Made by a program: the position numbers and the translations under genes. The notes below the pieces were generated by a model that saw nothing but the letters and a program-made list of their open reading frames with translations, was not told the DNA's origin and made no database searches. Positions 1 to 8,403 of a stretch of 64,000 nt of DNA are shown here, piece by piece. The DNA is from an uncultured Bacteroidales bacterium (lineage in GTDB: Bacteria > Bacteroidota > Bacteroidia > Bacteroidales > Muribaculaceae): contig CACYGX010000008.1 in assembly GCA_902774055.1 (NCBI GenBank), positions 53,561-117,560 of the forward strand, read 5' to 3'. Position 1 is the first letter of the stretch. The number at the start of each line of letters is the position of its first letter.

Positions 1-82
1 AGAATAATTAAAAAAAAGTATTTGATTTCTCGCGCAAAGCGCGATCCAAATTAAGATAATAACCGATTGCCATTAAAGAAAT
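1..82 (+). other. Upstream region of cyuA, window edge
   Basis: This is 82 bases of AT-rich DNA before the first gene. A short perfect hairpin, TCGCGC-AAA-GCGCGA, lies at 30-44. No clear TAnnTTTG promoter element is visible, so the promoter may lie outside the window. Nothing else can be supported. Confidence 0.4.
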
Positions 83-1375
83 ATGATTGAAGAGAAGACT
101 AGAGAGCGGATTATCGCGTTGATGAAGCGCGAAGTTGTCCCTGCTGTGGGTTGCACCGAGCCCATGGCAGTGGCATTGTGTGTTAGTCGTGCTACCGAGG
201 AGCTGGGCTTCATCCCAGAGAAAATCACCGTCCTGCTGAGCGCCAACATCCTCAAGAACGCCATGGGTGTGGGCATTCCCGGCACGGGAATGATCGGCCT
301 GCCCATCGCCATCGCCCTGGGTGCCATCGTCGGCAATTCGGACTACAAACTCGAGGTGCTCAAGGATATCACCCCCGAGGCCCTGGAGCAGGGCAAGCAG
401 TACATCAACGAGGGACGCATCGACATCCAACTGAAGCAGGATTGCTGCGACAAACTGTATGTCGAAGCCATCTGCGAGGGCCAAGGCCACACCGCCAGCG
501 CCATTATCCAGGGCTCGCACACCTGCTTTGTTAGAATCTCTTATGATGACAGGACCATGCTCATCGACCCCATGCCCGACGGCTTTATCGGCGATGACGA
601 CAGCAATGACATCAGCCTGAAGCTGCGCCTGGTCTATGACTTCGCCATGGAGGCACCGCTCGACGACATCCGCTTCATCCTCGAGACCCGCGACTATAAC
701 CTCAAGGCCGCCCAGGAGTCCATCAAGGGCAACTACGGGCATTGCCTGGGTAAGACGATGGATAGGCCGCTGAGCCACGGCATCTTTGGCAACACCATCT
801 TCTCACGCATTCTCTCCAAGACCGCCCTGGCGACCGATGCCCGCATGGGCGGCGCCTTGATTCCCGTGATGAGCAACAGCGGCTCGGGCAATCAGGGCAT
901 CTGCGCCACAAACCCCGTCGCCGTCTATGCGATGGAGAACGAGAACACTGAGGAGGAACTCATCCGAGCCCTCACGCTGAGCCACCTGACCGCCATCTAT
1001 ATCAAGCAGAGCCTGGGCAAGCTGAGTGCCCTGTGTGGCTGCGTCGTGGCCTCGATAGGCAGCAGTTGCGGCATTACCTACCTGATGGGCGGCGACTTTA
1101 ACCGCATCTGCTATGCGGTGAAGAACATGATTGCCAACTTGACGGGCATGATTTGTGACGGTGCCAAGCCCAGCTGCGCCCTGAAGATCGCGTCGGGCGT
1201 ATCGACGGCCCTGCTGTCGGCCGTTCTCGCCATCGAGGGCCGCCACGTCACCAGCGCCGAGGGCATCATCGATGACGATGTGGACCGCTCAATCCGCAAC
1301 CTCACCATCATTGGTGCCGACGCCATGAACGCTACCGACAACATGGTCCTCAACATCATGACCGGCAAGCAATAA
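83..1375 (+). CDS. cyuA: L-cysteine desulfidase family protein (UPF0597, CyuA/YhaM-like)
   Basis: The 430-residue protein matches the UPF0597/CdsB family, iron-sulfur enzymes that split L-cysteine into pyruvate, ammonia and sulfide. They are related to the L-serine dehydratase alpha subunit. The family signature GCTEP is present with Cys24. Further conserved cysteines lie in the segments CGCVVASIGSSCG (about 317-330) and CDGAKPSCALK (about 356-366), and these are the expected cluster ligands. The length is normal, there is no signal peptide, and the enzyme should be cytoplasmic. It is a single-gene unit followed by hairpins. Family membership is clear. The substrate is inferred from characterised homologues, and serine or another beta-eliminated amino acid cannot be excluded. 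Confidence 0.88.
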   Translation: MIEEKTRERIIALMKREVVPAVGCTEPMAVALCVSRATEELGFIPEKITVLLSANILKNAMGVGIPGTGMIGLPIAIALGAIVGNSDYKLEVLKDITPEALEQGKQYINEGRIDIQLKQDCCDKLYVEAICEGQGHTASAIIQGSHTCFVRISYDDRTMLIDPMPDGFIGDDDSNDISLKLRLVYDFAMEAPLDDIRFILETRDYNLKAAQESIKGNYGHCLGKTMDRPLSHGIFGNTIFSRILSKTALATDARMGGALIPVMSNSGSGNQGICATNPVAVYAMENENTEEELIRALTLSHLTAIYIKQSLGKLSALCGCVVASIGSSCGITYLMGGDFNRICYAVKNMIANLTGMICDGAKPSCALKIASGVSTALLSAVLAIEGRHVTSAEGIIDDDVDRSIRNLTIIGADAMNATDNMVLNIMTGKQ

Positions 1376-1442
1376 AATCCTTTATTCAAACAACAAGAAC
1401 AACGTTGAACAACAGAAAAACAACTTTTTTCTAGGCATCCGC

Positions 1443-1465
1443 GCCTTTTGCCTCACGCAAAAGGC
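1443..1465 (+). terminator. Hairpin downstream of cyuA
   Basis: A perfect 9-bp stem, GCCTTTTGC paired with GCAAAAGGC, has a 5-base loop. It has no long U-run, so it is either a weak terminator or an mRNA-end structure. It precedes the stronger hairpin at 1501-1530. Confidence 0.4.
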
Positions 1466-1500
1466 ATCAAGCCGCAATGTTTTAAGTTGGCATACGAATT

Positions 1501-1530
1501 AAGGAGACGCAAAATTTTGCGTCTCCTTTT
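1501..1530. terminator. Bidirectional terminator between cyuA and the dockerin gene
   Basis: AAGGAGACGCAAAA is followed directly by its exact reverse complement and then TTTT on the plus strand. The palindrome sits between two convergent genes, so it can end both transcripts. Confidence 0.75.
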
Positions 1531-1551
1531 GTAATGTCTTGCAAAGACTTA

Positions 1552-2208
1552 TTAATTCTCTAGCAGCCAGTCAATCAAACTAGATACATCAGCGATAGTC
1601 ACTACTCCATCGGCGTTCAAGTCGGCATTTTGGGAATGGAATGACGATTGGCAACCAGCGAGCAGGTAATCGATAAGGAACGAGACGTCTGCGATAGTCA
1701 CCACGCCGTCACCATTGGCATCTCCTCTCAATTGTTGAGCCAATAATTGCACTTGGCAGCTCTCTACAGGCAGGACAAACTCTATTCCATCAACTGTAGT
1801 GAAAAAACTGTTTTTCAGACCGATGGTTGCTGGACCTGTGAAATCCTCATCTGCAGTGAGGTTGATGACCACAAGCGCTCCGCTTGAGCCCGAATAGGGT
1901 TTCACACTCATGCAGAAAGACTCCACCCTTAACGCTCCGTCATAACGCAGCTTACTGAGAATAGTCTGGTCACTGGCGTTGCGATTCGTCAAATCAAAAA
2001 GATATTCCCCATCATCTTGCACCACAGTAAGCCCCTGCGGCAGCATCAAGTCGGTCTGAAAAGCAGTGAAGGGTTCATCGTTCTCTAGAATCATCGCCAC
2101 CTGCATGGTCTCGCCAGCCGCAATGACAAAATCAGGAAGATAGAAGCGATTGGTAGCAGTAACACTCAACGCCAGCATCGTCATTATCAAAAATAGGGTA
2201 TGTTTCAT
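1552..2208 (-). CDS. Secreted cohesin-like domain protein with two dockerin repeats
   Basis: The 218-residue protein has an N-terminal signal peptide (about 1-18). An all-beta cohesin-like domain follows (about 22-160) with the pattern AFQTDLMLPQGL, a motif shared with the upstream neighbour. The C-terminus (about 165-218) holds two dockerin type I calcium loops, both of the form DxNxDGVVTIADVS, each followed by a LIDxLL helix. The gene lies 11 bases downstream of the larger LRR-cohesin-dockerin gene and is almost certainly co-transcribed with it. No enzyme domain is seen, so a surface adaptor or binding role is inferred. The exact ligand is unknown. Confidence 0.8.
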   Translation of the reverse strand: MKHTLFLIMTMLALSVTATNRFYLPDFVIAAGETMQVAMILENDEPFTAFQTDLMLPQGLTVVQDDGEYLFDLTNRNASDQTILSKLRYDGALRVESFCMSVKPYSGSSGALVVINLTADEDFTGPATIGLKNSFFTTVDGIEFVLPVESCQVQLLAQQLRGDANGDGVVTIADVSFLIDYLLAGCQSSFHSQNADLNADGVVTIADVSSLIDWLLEN

Positions 2209-2219
2209 TTTCTACTGTT

Positions 2220-4112
2220 TTAACGAATTACCTTGTTGGTGGTGCGGCTGCCATCGGTGTAGGTTGTGACGACGAGAGTCACGCCAGCCGCAGGTTCAGC
2301 CACACACTGGCCTGCAAGGTTAAAGTAGTTGACGCTAGCAATTGTCTTTCCTGCGGTCATCTCATTAAGTGCCGTTAAGTGATCAGCAACGACGTTGAAG
2401 CCATTCAGATGAACACTTTCACCATTCGGTGTCACAAGTTCGATGCGATCTACCACGATGTCACCCTTCATGCCGTCCACATTGAACGTCAATACCGAAC
2501 CCTCGTTACCCATGATGGTTTTTAGGTTAGGGGAATAAGCGAGGAGACGCACCTTGCCATTACCACGATCTTTCACAATGAGTCCCAAGTCGCTGGCACG
2601 CTCGCTCAGGGCAAACTCGCTGGCGGTCAGTCCTTCGGGCAAAGTCAAATCCATTTGGAGGGCTGTATAATCCGCCTCATTGTCCAGATTGATGCCGACG
2701 GTATTGTTGAAAGACTCGCCACTCATACGGTCGCCAGCCACATTAGGCGCCATCATCCGCATAGTTTCTGGTTCTGGATAGTCCTGGTCGAGCACCAAGT
2801 TAGCAATTTTCACCACGTCAGTAATGGTAATGTTCCCGTCGCCATTCATATCCGCTGCCTCAAACACAAAAGGCTCTGGATTGTAATTCAAGATATAACG
2901 GGCAGTAGTTACCACATCAGCGACCGTTATCGTTCCGCTGTTGTTCACATCACCCATCTTATAGTTATAGACTTTCACATTGCTTAATGCATCAAGCGCA
3001 TAGAGTTCTTCCTCATCAGTTGAAGTCAATATCGTATTCCTGAGCCATATGGGATAAGTGCCACTCGCGCCCTCGGGCACTTTCACCGAAATATAGAACA
3101 ACTCACCCTCATTGTTCTTAAAGGGTTTTAATGTAGGAGAATAACTCAATACTCTTATAGCGCCATCAGGAGCATCATTCACCATGATGACATGGTCACG
3201 CGCTTTGCGGTCTGACAAACTCACAACATAATCGCCGTTATGCTGAACCAGCTCAAATTCCTCCGGCAAATAAACATCCGTCTGGAAAGCAGTAATCTCA
3301 CTCTCATTTTGCATCGACACTGGAATCACAATCGTGTCACCATGGAAAGTCGTGTTATCAGGCACCGAGAAAGAATCATTCCCAAACCCATAAACATTAA
3401 TAAAGTAGTTCCATGGATACGTTGTCCTATATAAATCAACCGATTCTTTAGGAACATAAAGTTTTGCTGTGCTATTTGGAAAGCCGCTTGCAGAAGGAGG
3501 TGTTGTTGCCAAACAAGTGATAGACGAAAGAGGGCAACCATAGAACACGTCACTTGTACCGCCTATTGATGTTACAGAACTGCCTATAACAATGGTAGCC
3601 AAATTCGAACAATAATAGAACGCTTGAGCTCCAATAGATGTTATTGAGATGGGAATAATCATATGAGATAAGCCTGAACAATTCATAAACGCATTGTTAC
3701 CTATTGAAGTAACAGAAACGGGAATGGTAATGTTCTTTAGTCCTGAACAATTAAAAAACGCACAACTGCCAATTGAAGTGACTGTACCAGGTATCGATAT
3801 ACTAGTTAAAGCGGTGGATGAATACCGATTATAAAATGCGTTGTCACCAATAGCTGTCACAGTGTACGTTTTTCCGTTATAAGTGACTGTCTCGGGAATA
3901 GTAACATCACCCACACAATCATTTTGATAATAATGATAAGTGTATCCGCCAGAGTACTCAGTGTAATGCCTCAAATAAGTTACTGTGGCTTCATCACCAT
4001 TTATATTGTAGTAAATGCCATTCACATACATGTCGTAGGCAAGGGTGGTGGTTGTGCTGACGAGGGCGAGGGTCAGCAGGATAGTGCGTAAGGTTAAGTT
4101 TAGTGTTTTCAT
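2220..4112 (-). CDS. BspA-like LRR surface protein with cohesin-like domains, dockerin and T9SS-like tail
   Basis: The 630-residue secreted protein has a signal peptide (about 1-25). BspA-type LRR_5 repeats run from about 30 to 225, with phrases such as SIPGTVTSIGSCAFFNCSGL. A cohesin-like domain covers about 245-380, two dockerin loops (DVNNSGTITVADV and DMNGDGNITITDV) cover about 386-450, and a second cohesin-like domain covers about 470-560. The C-terminal 40 residues (YFNLAGQ, then TDGSRTTNKVIR) resemble a type IX secretion sorting tail. LRR proteins of this kind act in adhesion in related bacteria, and that role is inferred here. The LRR half is more AT-rich than flanking genes. A 270-base leader precedes the start. 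Confidence 0.8.
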   Translation of the reverse strand: MKTLNLTLRTILLTLALVSTTTTLAYDMYVNGIYYNINGDEATVTYLRHYTEYSGGYTYHYYQNDCVGDVTIPETVTYNGKTYTVTAIGDNAFYNRYSSTALTSISIPGTVTSIGSCAFFNCSGLKNITIPVSVTSIGNNAFMNCSGLSHMIIPISITSIGAQAFYYCSNLATIVIGSSVTSIGGTSDVFYGCPLSSITCLATTPPSASGFPNSTAKLYVPKESVDLYRTTYPWNYFINVYGFGNDSFSVPDNTTFHGDTIVIPVSMQNESEITAFQTDVYLPEEFELVQHNGDYVVSLSDRKARDHVIMVNDAPDGAIRVLSYSPTLKPFKNNEGELFYISVKVPEGASGTYPIWLRNTILTSTDEEELYALDALSNVKVYNYKMGDVNNSGTITVADVVTTARYILNYNPEPFVFEAADMNGDGNITITDVVKIANLVLDQDYPEPETMRMMAPNVAGDRMSGESFNNTVGINLDNEADYTALQMDLTLPEGLTASEFALSERASDLGLIVKDRGNGKVRLLAYSPNLKTIMGNEGSVLTFNVDGMKGDIVVDRIELVTPNGESVHLNGFNVVADHLTALNEMTAGKTIASVNYFNLAGQCVAEPAAGVTLVVTTYTDGSRTTNKVIR

Positions 4113-4390
4113 ACAAATGTGTCTCCTGTTGCCGGTGCAGTCCTCAAGGGCGGTTTAAATGGTATAACTAAAGCGTGAACTGAATCGCCAAACCTCTAAC
4201 AGATGGTCGTAGGATACCAGCAGACGAAGATATGGAAATTGCAGCCCACGCCGTAGCGTGGAAGCCGCATCGCCATACTTACGTCTTTTAGAAAATTTCC
4301 TACGTTTTCTGTTACAAGTAAAAGCAATACGCTTCTTTTCAATTCAACGATGTCTTGCGGAGCGCAGCCTATGGTCACGCACCCACGTTG
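4113..4390 (-). promoter_or_regulatory. Long 5' leader of the LRR-dockerin operon, possible structured RNA
   Basis: The minus-strand promoter element lies near 4391, so the LRR-dockerin mRNA would carry about 270 untranslated bases. The leader contains a perfect hairpin at 4246-4261 (minus strand CCACGC-TACG-GCGTGG). Its UACG loop belongs to the stable UNCG tetraloop class. The rest of the leader shows no convincing ORF. A structured regulatory RNA or cis element is possible, but no known riboswitch class was recognised. Confidence 0.4.
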
Positions 4391-4398
4391 CAAAGGTA
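4391..4398 (-). promoter_or_regulatory. Bacteroidetes-type -7 element for the LRR-dockerin operon
   Basis: CAAAGGTA on the plus strand reads TACCTTTG on the minus strand and fits the TAnnTTTG consensus. It is the only good match upstream of the 4112 start. No strong -33 element was identified. Confidence 0.45.
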
Positions 4399-4443
4399 AA
4401 CCTATATTCTTAAAAAAGCAAATAGTGATGTTATTTTTATTTC

Positions 4444-4475
4444 GTAAAATTCGCGTAATTCGTAGTTCAAAAAAA
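4444..4475 (-). repeat. Dispersed intergenic repeat, copy 1
   Basis: On the minus strand this contains AACTACGAATTACGCGAATT, which occurs again at 61331-61350 on the plus strand. In both copies it is preceded by a T-run and followed by TAC after one variable base. It lies between divergent transcripts and contains no gene. Confidence 0.7.
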
Positions 4476-4485
4476 GGAAAATTTG

Positions 4486-4493
4486 TAATTTTG
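4486..4493 (+). promoter_or_regulatory. Promoter -7 element of the glycosyltransferase gene
   Basis: TAATTTTG matches TAnnTTTG exactly and lies 28 bases before the ATG at 4522. This is the usual spacing for a short-leader Bacteroidetes gene. Confidence 0.65.
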
Positions 4494-4521
4494 TGGGATA
4501 ATAGCAAAAGTCAGATTTATA

Positions 4522-5517
4522 ATGCCTTATTTTTCAGTAATTGTGCCGGTGTATAACCGGAGGGACGAGGTGGAGGACCTGTTGAGGAGCCTGACCCGCC
4601 AGACCAACAAAGATTTTGAGATCATACTGGTGGAGGACGGTTCGAGTGAGCCGTGCGAGGACATTGCCTTGCGCTATGCCAGCGAGTTGGACCTTCGCTA
4701 TTTCTATAAAACCAACGAGGGACGCTCCATTGCCCGAAACTATGGCCTGGAACACGCCACGGGCAATTATTTTGTCTTTTTTGACAGCGACTGCGTTATC
4801 CCGCCCGACTACTTCAAGACGCTGGTCGAGGAGTTGGCCAACGAGTACGTGCCATGCTTCGGCGGCCCCGATGCGGCAAGTGACGACTTTACTGATGTAC
4901 AAAAAGCTATCTCCTTCTCGATGACGTCGCTGCTGACCACGGGCGGAATACGCGGTGGTAAAGTTCAGATGGAGAAATTCGTTCCGCGCTCGTTCAACAT
5001 GGGCTATTCGCGCGAAGTGTATGAGAAGGTGGGCGGTTTCCGTGAAATGTTCAGCGAAGACATCGACATGAGCACACGCGTGCGCCAGGCAGGGTTCAAC
5101 ATCCGCCTGATTCGTCCCGCGTTTGTCTATCACAAGCGTCGCACCAGCATCAGCAAGTTCGCACGCCAGACCTACGTCTTCGGCATGTCACGTATCACGT
5201 TGAAACTGCTCTACCCCGATAGCCTTAAGCTCGTGCACTGCCTGCCCGCCGTGTTCACCTTGGGCTGTGCATTATTGCTGTTGCTCTCGTTGTGGAAGTG
5301 GTGGTTCCTGCTGCCCATCCTGCTCTATGCCGCAATGCTGTGGATTGCCGCCCTGATCGAGACACGCAGCCTGAAGATTGCCTGCATGGCGGTGGTGACG
5401 AGTTTCACGCAGTTGTGCAGCTATGGTTGGGGCTTTATCAAAGCCTATGTGTGGAAAATCCTGTTGAAGCATGGTCGCGACATCAACGAGGAAGTAGCGA
5501 TGAGAAAGGGGAAGTAA
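4522..5517 (+). CDS. Family 2 glycosyltransferase, membrane-associated
   Basis: The 331-residue protein has a GT-A fold N-terminal domain of family GT2. It starts FSVIVPVYNRRDEVEDLL and has the nucleotide-sugar-binding DSDC segment near residues 91-94. The acidic ED pair in MFSEDIDMSTRVRQAG (about 177-191) fits the GT2 catalytic region. A hydrophobic stretch (about 240-285) suggests one or two membrane segments, so transfer to a lipid-linked acceptor at the inner membrane is likely. The donor and acceptor cannot be read from sequence. It has its own promoter and a palindromic terminator over its stop codon. Confidence 0.88.
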   Translation: MPYFSVIVPVYNRRDEVEDLLRSLTRQTNKDFEIILVEDGSSEPCEDIALRYASELDLRYFYKTNEGRSIARNYGLEHATGNYFVFFDSDCVIPPDYFKTLVEELANEYVPCFGGPDAASDDFTDVQKAISFSMTSLLTTGGIRGGKVQMEKFVPRSFNMGYSREVYEKVGGFREMFSEDIDMSTRVRQAGFNIRLIRPAFVYHKRRTSISKFARQTYVFGMSRITLKLLYPDSLKLVHCLPAVFTLGCALLLLLSLWKWWFLLPILLYAAMLWIAALIETRSLKIACMAVVTSFTQLCSYGWGFIKAYVWKILLKHGRDINEEVAMRKGK

Positions 5518-5538
5518 AAATCGCTAGCGATTTTTACT
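5513..5538. terminator. 26-bp perfect palindrome over the glycosyltransferase stop codon
   Basis: AGTAAAAATCGCT is followed by its exact reverse complement and overlaps the TAA at 5515-5517. The A/T-rich ends give a terminator-like stem with a U-rich 3' arm. Its position inside the stop codon makes transcription end almost directly after translation. Confidence 0.6.
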
Positions 5539-5586
5539 GATTAGAGATTAGTGATTAGTGATTAGAGGTTAGAGGTTAGAGATTTG
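5539..5586 (+). repeat. GATTAG/GGTTAG short tandem repeat before radC
   Basis: About 48 bases consist of imperfect 7-9 base units of the form GATTAGAG, GATTAGTG and AGGTTAG. They run right up to the ATG of radC, leaving only about two bases between repeat and start. Slippage here could change the radC leader. Confidence 0.7.
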
Positions 5587-5588
5587 GG

Positions 5589-6314
5589 ATGGAAGAGAAA
5601 GAGAATAGCAAGTTGATGGGCAGTCGCAACATCAAGGAGACGGTGCCTGAGGAGGACCGCCCGCGCGAGAAGGCCAAGAAGCATGGCTTCGGCAGCCTGT
5701 CCACGGCCGAACTGCTCGCCATCCTGCTGAGGGTGGGCACACAGGGTGAGTCGGTCGTTGACCTGTGTCAGCGCATCCTGCGCGACAACGACGACAAACT
5801 CTACCTCATCGCCCGCAAGGGCATCAACAACCTGGTGAAGAATTACCACGGCATCGGCGAGGTCAAGGCCATCGAAATCCTTGCCGCTCTGGAGCTGGCA
5901 CGCCGTTACCAGCAGGAGGAATTCCAGGAGCGTTTCAAGATCACGAGCAGCGATGACGCCTACAATTACCTGCGTCCCCGCATGGAGCACCTTGACCACG
6001 AGGAAATCATGGTCGTGCTGCTCAACCACGCCAAGCAGGTCGAGGAGTGTGTGCGCATCAGTAGTGGAGGAACGGCGATGACGGTGGCCGACATCAAGAT
6101 GATTCTGCGCCCTGCCATCGAACGCCTGTCATCGGGCATCATCCTGGCCCACAACCATCCCAGCGACAACCCCAAGCCCAGCCAACAGGACGACCGCCTC
6201 ACCGAGCGCGTCCACCAGGCCTGTAAGGTGATGGACATCCAGCTCGTTGACCACATCATCGTGTGCCGCGGCGGCCACTACTACAGCTACAACGACCACG
6301 GCCGCCTGCTGTAA
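5589..6314 (+). CDS. radC: RadC family JAB/MPN domain protein
   Basis: The 241-residue protein matches the RadC (UPF0758) family. It has an N-terminal helix-hairpin-helix-like part (about 30-105) with the segment GIGEVKAIEILAALELARR. A C-terminal JAB/MPN metalloprotease-like domain follows, and its JAMM motif HNHPSDNPKPSQQD (about 188-201) keeps the zinc-binding histidines and aspartate. The family was once linked to DNA repair, but the real function is not settled. The length is normal. The start is separated from the previous gene by a palindrome and a tandem repeat. The neighbouring DUF1016 gene follows after 26 bases. Confidence 0.9.
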   Translation: MEEKENSKLMGSRNIKETVPEEDRPREKAKKHGFGSLSTAELLAILLRVGTQGESVVDLCQRILRDNDDKLYLIARKGINNLVKNYHGIGEVKAIEILAALELARRYQQEEFQERFKITSSDDAYNYLRPRMEHLDHEEIMVVLLNHAKQVEECVRISSGGTAMTVADIKMILRPAIERLSSGIILAHNHPSDNPKPSQQDDRLTERVHQACKVMDIQLVDHIIVCRGGHYYSYNDHGRLL

Positions 6315-6340
6315 CCCATCGACTTGTGACAATAGACAAT

Positions 6341-7420
6341 ATGGAAGAGAAGAAGAATATCGTACAAACGCAAAACAATCAAGTTCTGCCACAACAATTA
6401 GTTGACGACGTTAAACTGATTGTGGAACATGGCCTGCGCGAAGCCTACCGATCGGTAAACTCTGCCTCAATTCTTACATACTGGAATGTGGGTAAACGAA
6501 TTGTGGAAGAAGAGCAGCATGGTGAAAGTCGCGCCGAATATGGAATCGGACTGATGAAGGGGCTTGCAGATATTTTCCAGCCACTTTACGGAAGTGCCTA
6601 TTCTTTGCGCAATCTGCAATATATGCGCCAGTTTTACCTGTATTTCAGGGACTTGGAAAAAGTGAACACGCGTGTTCACAATCTATCATGGTCTCATTAC
6701 CGTATGTTGCTAAGGGTGCCTGATGAGGATGCTCGGTATTGGTATTTGCGCGAAGCCTCAGAAGAAATGTGGAGTGTGCGAACATTGAGCAGAAATATCG
6801 GCTCACAGTATTATTATCGTTTGCTGCAATCTCCCAAAAAAGAAAAAGTGATTGCAGAAATGCAAGAATTGACAAGACCATTGCAACAAGACAAGGATGA
6901 AATTGTTAAGAATCCTGTTGTGGCAGAGTTTCTTGGGCTAGGGGCAAATAATGATTACAGCGAAAGTGAACTTGAACAGGCAATCATTGACCATCTGCAA
7001 AAGTTCATTATGGAAATGGGCCGCGGGTTTGCACTTGTAGGGCGCCAAAAGCGCATTGTAACAGATACAGCCGATTACTATATTGACTTGGTTTTCTATA
7101 ATTTTGAGCTCCAATGCTTTTTCTTAATTGACCTCAAGACTGCAACCATCACCCATCAAGATGTGGGACAAATGGACATGTATGTGAGGATGTACGATGA
7201 GTTGAATAAAGGCAAGAATCACAACCCAACGATAGGCATTATTCTTTGTGCTGAAACCAATAAAGATATTGCCCGTTACTCTATCCTTAATGATAGCAAA
7301 CAGTTGTTTGCGGCCAAATATCTGACATACCTGCCAACTGAAGAAGTATTGAGACGAGAGATTGAACAGCAAAAGGAATTATTCTATTTGCAGCATAATA
7401 AGAGCAATAACCAAAAGTGA
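6341..7420 (+). CDS. DUF1016 (YhcG-type) PDDEXK nuclease domain protein
   Basis: The 359-residue protein has the N-terminal DUF1016 helical part (about 20-170, with ILTYWNVGKRI) and a C-terminal PD-(D/E)XK nuclease-like domain. In the latter, GFALVGRQKRI, YYIDLVFYN (about 246-254) and FFLIDLKTA (about 261-269) supply the acidic residues and lysine. The usual ELK-type triad reads DLK here. I chose the ATG at 6341; a longer open frame from 6263 overlaps radC out of frame. Codon use is visibly more AT-rich than in radC and other neighbours, which suggests horizontal transfer. Relatives often travel with restriction-modification or mobile loci, but none are seen here. The biological role is unknown. 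Confidence 0.82.
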   Translation: MEEKKNIVQTQNNQVLPQQLVDDVKLIVEHGLREAYRSVNSASILTYWNVGKRIVEEEQHGESRAEYGIGLMKGLADIFQPLYGSAYSLRNLQYMRQFYLYFRDLEKVNTRVHNLSWSHYRMLLRVPDEDARYWYLREASEEMWSVRTLSRNIGSQYYYRLLQSPKKEKVIAEMQELTRPLQQDKDEIVKNPVVAEFLGLGANNDYSESELEQAIIDHLQKFIMEMGRGFALVGRQKRIVTDTADYYIDLVFYNFELQCFFLIDLKTATITHQDVGQMDMYVRMYDELNKGKNHNPTIGIILCAETNKDIARYSILNDSKQLFAAKYLTYLPTEEVLRREIEQQKELFYLQHNKSNNQK

Positions 7421-7427
7421 TTTAATC

Positions 7428-8345
7428 ATGAAATTCTGGAAGTATTGTTTTCGAATTGTGGTAGGCATTTTTGCCCTCATCGGCGTGCTGGCTGTATGTG
7501 CCTATTGTTATCTGGCTAGCTCCGAAAAGTATTACATCAGCATAGGAGAGAACGAGGTCATTACCAAAGAAGCTGAATTTGTTGATTTGCTCAAGCAGTC
7601 GCCGTTCAAGGCCGATACTGTTCAGTATCACTTCGCCATAGTTCAAGACTCGGCCCGTGCAAGTGAGATTATGGACTACTTCAAGCTGGATACGCTCTAT
7701 CGCGCTAATGCCCCGACGTGGGAAAAAGCGGTGGCCATATCGAGGTTTGTCGCTACCAGCATCCCTCATGTAAACTCCGGAAATCTGCCTGAGCATAGAA
7801 ACGCCATCGACTTGTGGAAGTTCACCAAGGAAGAGGATTCAGGCTTCAACTGCCGCATGCACGCCATCCTCAACTATGAGTTGATGCAGGCTGCCGGGTT
7901 GACGGCCCGTTTTGTGACCTGCATGCCGCAGGACAAGAATGATGGCGACTGTCATGTGGTGAACGAGGTGTGGCTGCCCGAACTGGGCAAATGGGCCTTC
8001 ATTGACTCGGACATGGACGGGCATTATTGCACCGACCAGAACGGTACACCGCTCAACCTGCTGGAGATGCGCGACAAGTATGCCGCTGGTGAGCAGATGG
8101 TGATGTATCCAGGCTTCGAGAAAGGGACCACCAAGCACGACTATTACTATTGCTACATGGCCAAGAACACTTATTGGTTCTCATCTTGGGAAACACTCCA
8201 TTACTTCCAGGAGGACCGTGCCGATAAGGATTTTGAACCTGGCCATTATGTCAATATCGTGCCTGAAGGCTTCACACCGTTCGGAAGATCGGACGATGAA
8301 GTCGTTACCACCGACGCCAAGAAGTTCTGGACAAATCCAGAATAA
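7428..8345 (+). CDS. Transglutaminase-like domain protein, membrane-anchored
   Basis: The 305-residue protein starts at the ATG at 7428, seven bases after the DUF1016 stop. An N-terminal hydrophobic segment (about 8-28) should act as a membrane anchor or uncleaved signal. The central part has the transglutaminase/protease-like triad: Cys near 139 in FNCRMHA, His near 175 in CHVVNEVW, and Asp in FIDSDMDG (about 193-199). Such proteins in Bacteroidetes are mostly uncharacterised and may be proteases, peptide ligases or substrate-binding versions. The triad appears intact, so activity is plausible. It may share the transcript of the DUF1016 gene. Confidence 0.7.
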   Translation: MKFWKYCFRIVVGIFALIGVLAVCAYCYLASSEKYYISIGENEVITKEAEFVDLLKQSPFKADTVQYHFAIVQDSARASEIMDYFKLDTLYRANAPTWEKAVAISRFVATSIPHVNSGNLPEHRNAIDLWKFTKEEDSGFNCRMHAILNYELMQAAGLTARFVTCMPQDKNDGDCHVVNEVWLPELGKWAFIDSDMDGHYCTDQNGTPLNLLEMRDKYAAGEQMVMYPGFEKGTTKHDYYYCYMAKNTYWFSSWETLHYFQEDRADKDFEPGHYVNIVPEGFTPFGRSDDEVVTTDAKKFWTNPE

Positions 8346-8403
8346 CAAAGGTCATCACTACGCTTGGTACAAATGAATAACCAACTTTATACATTTTGAC
8401 AAT

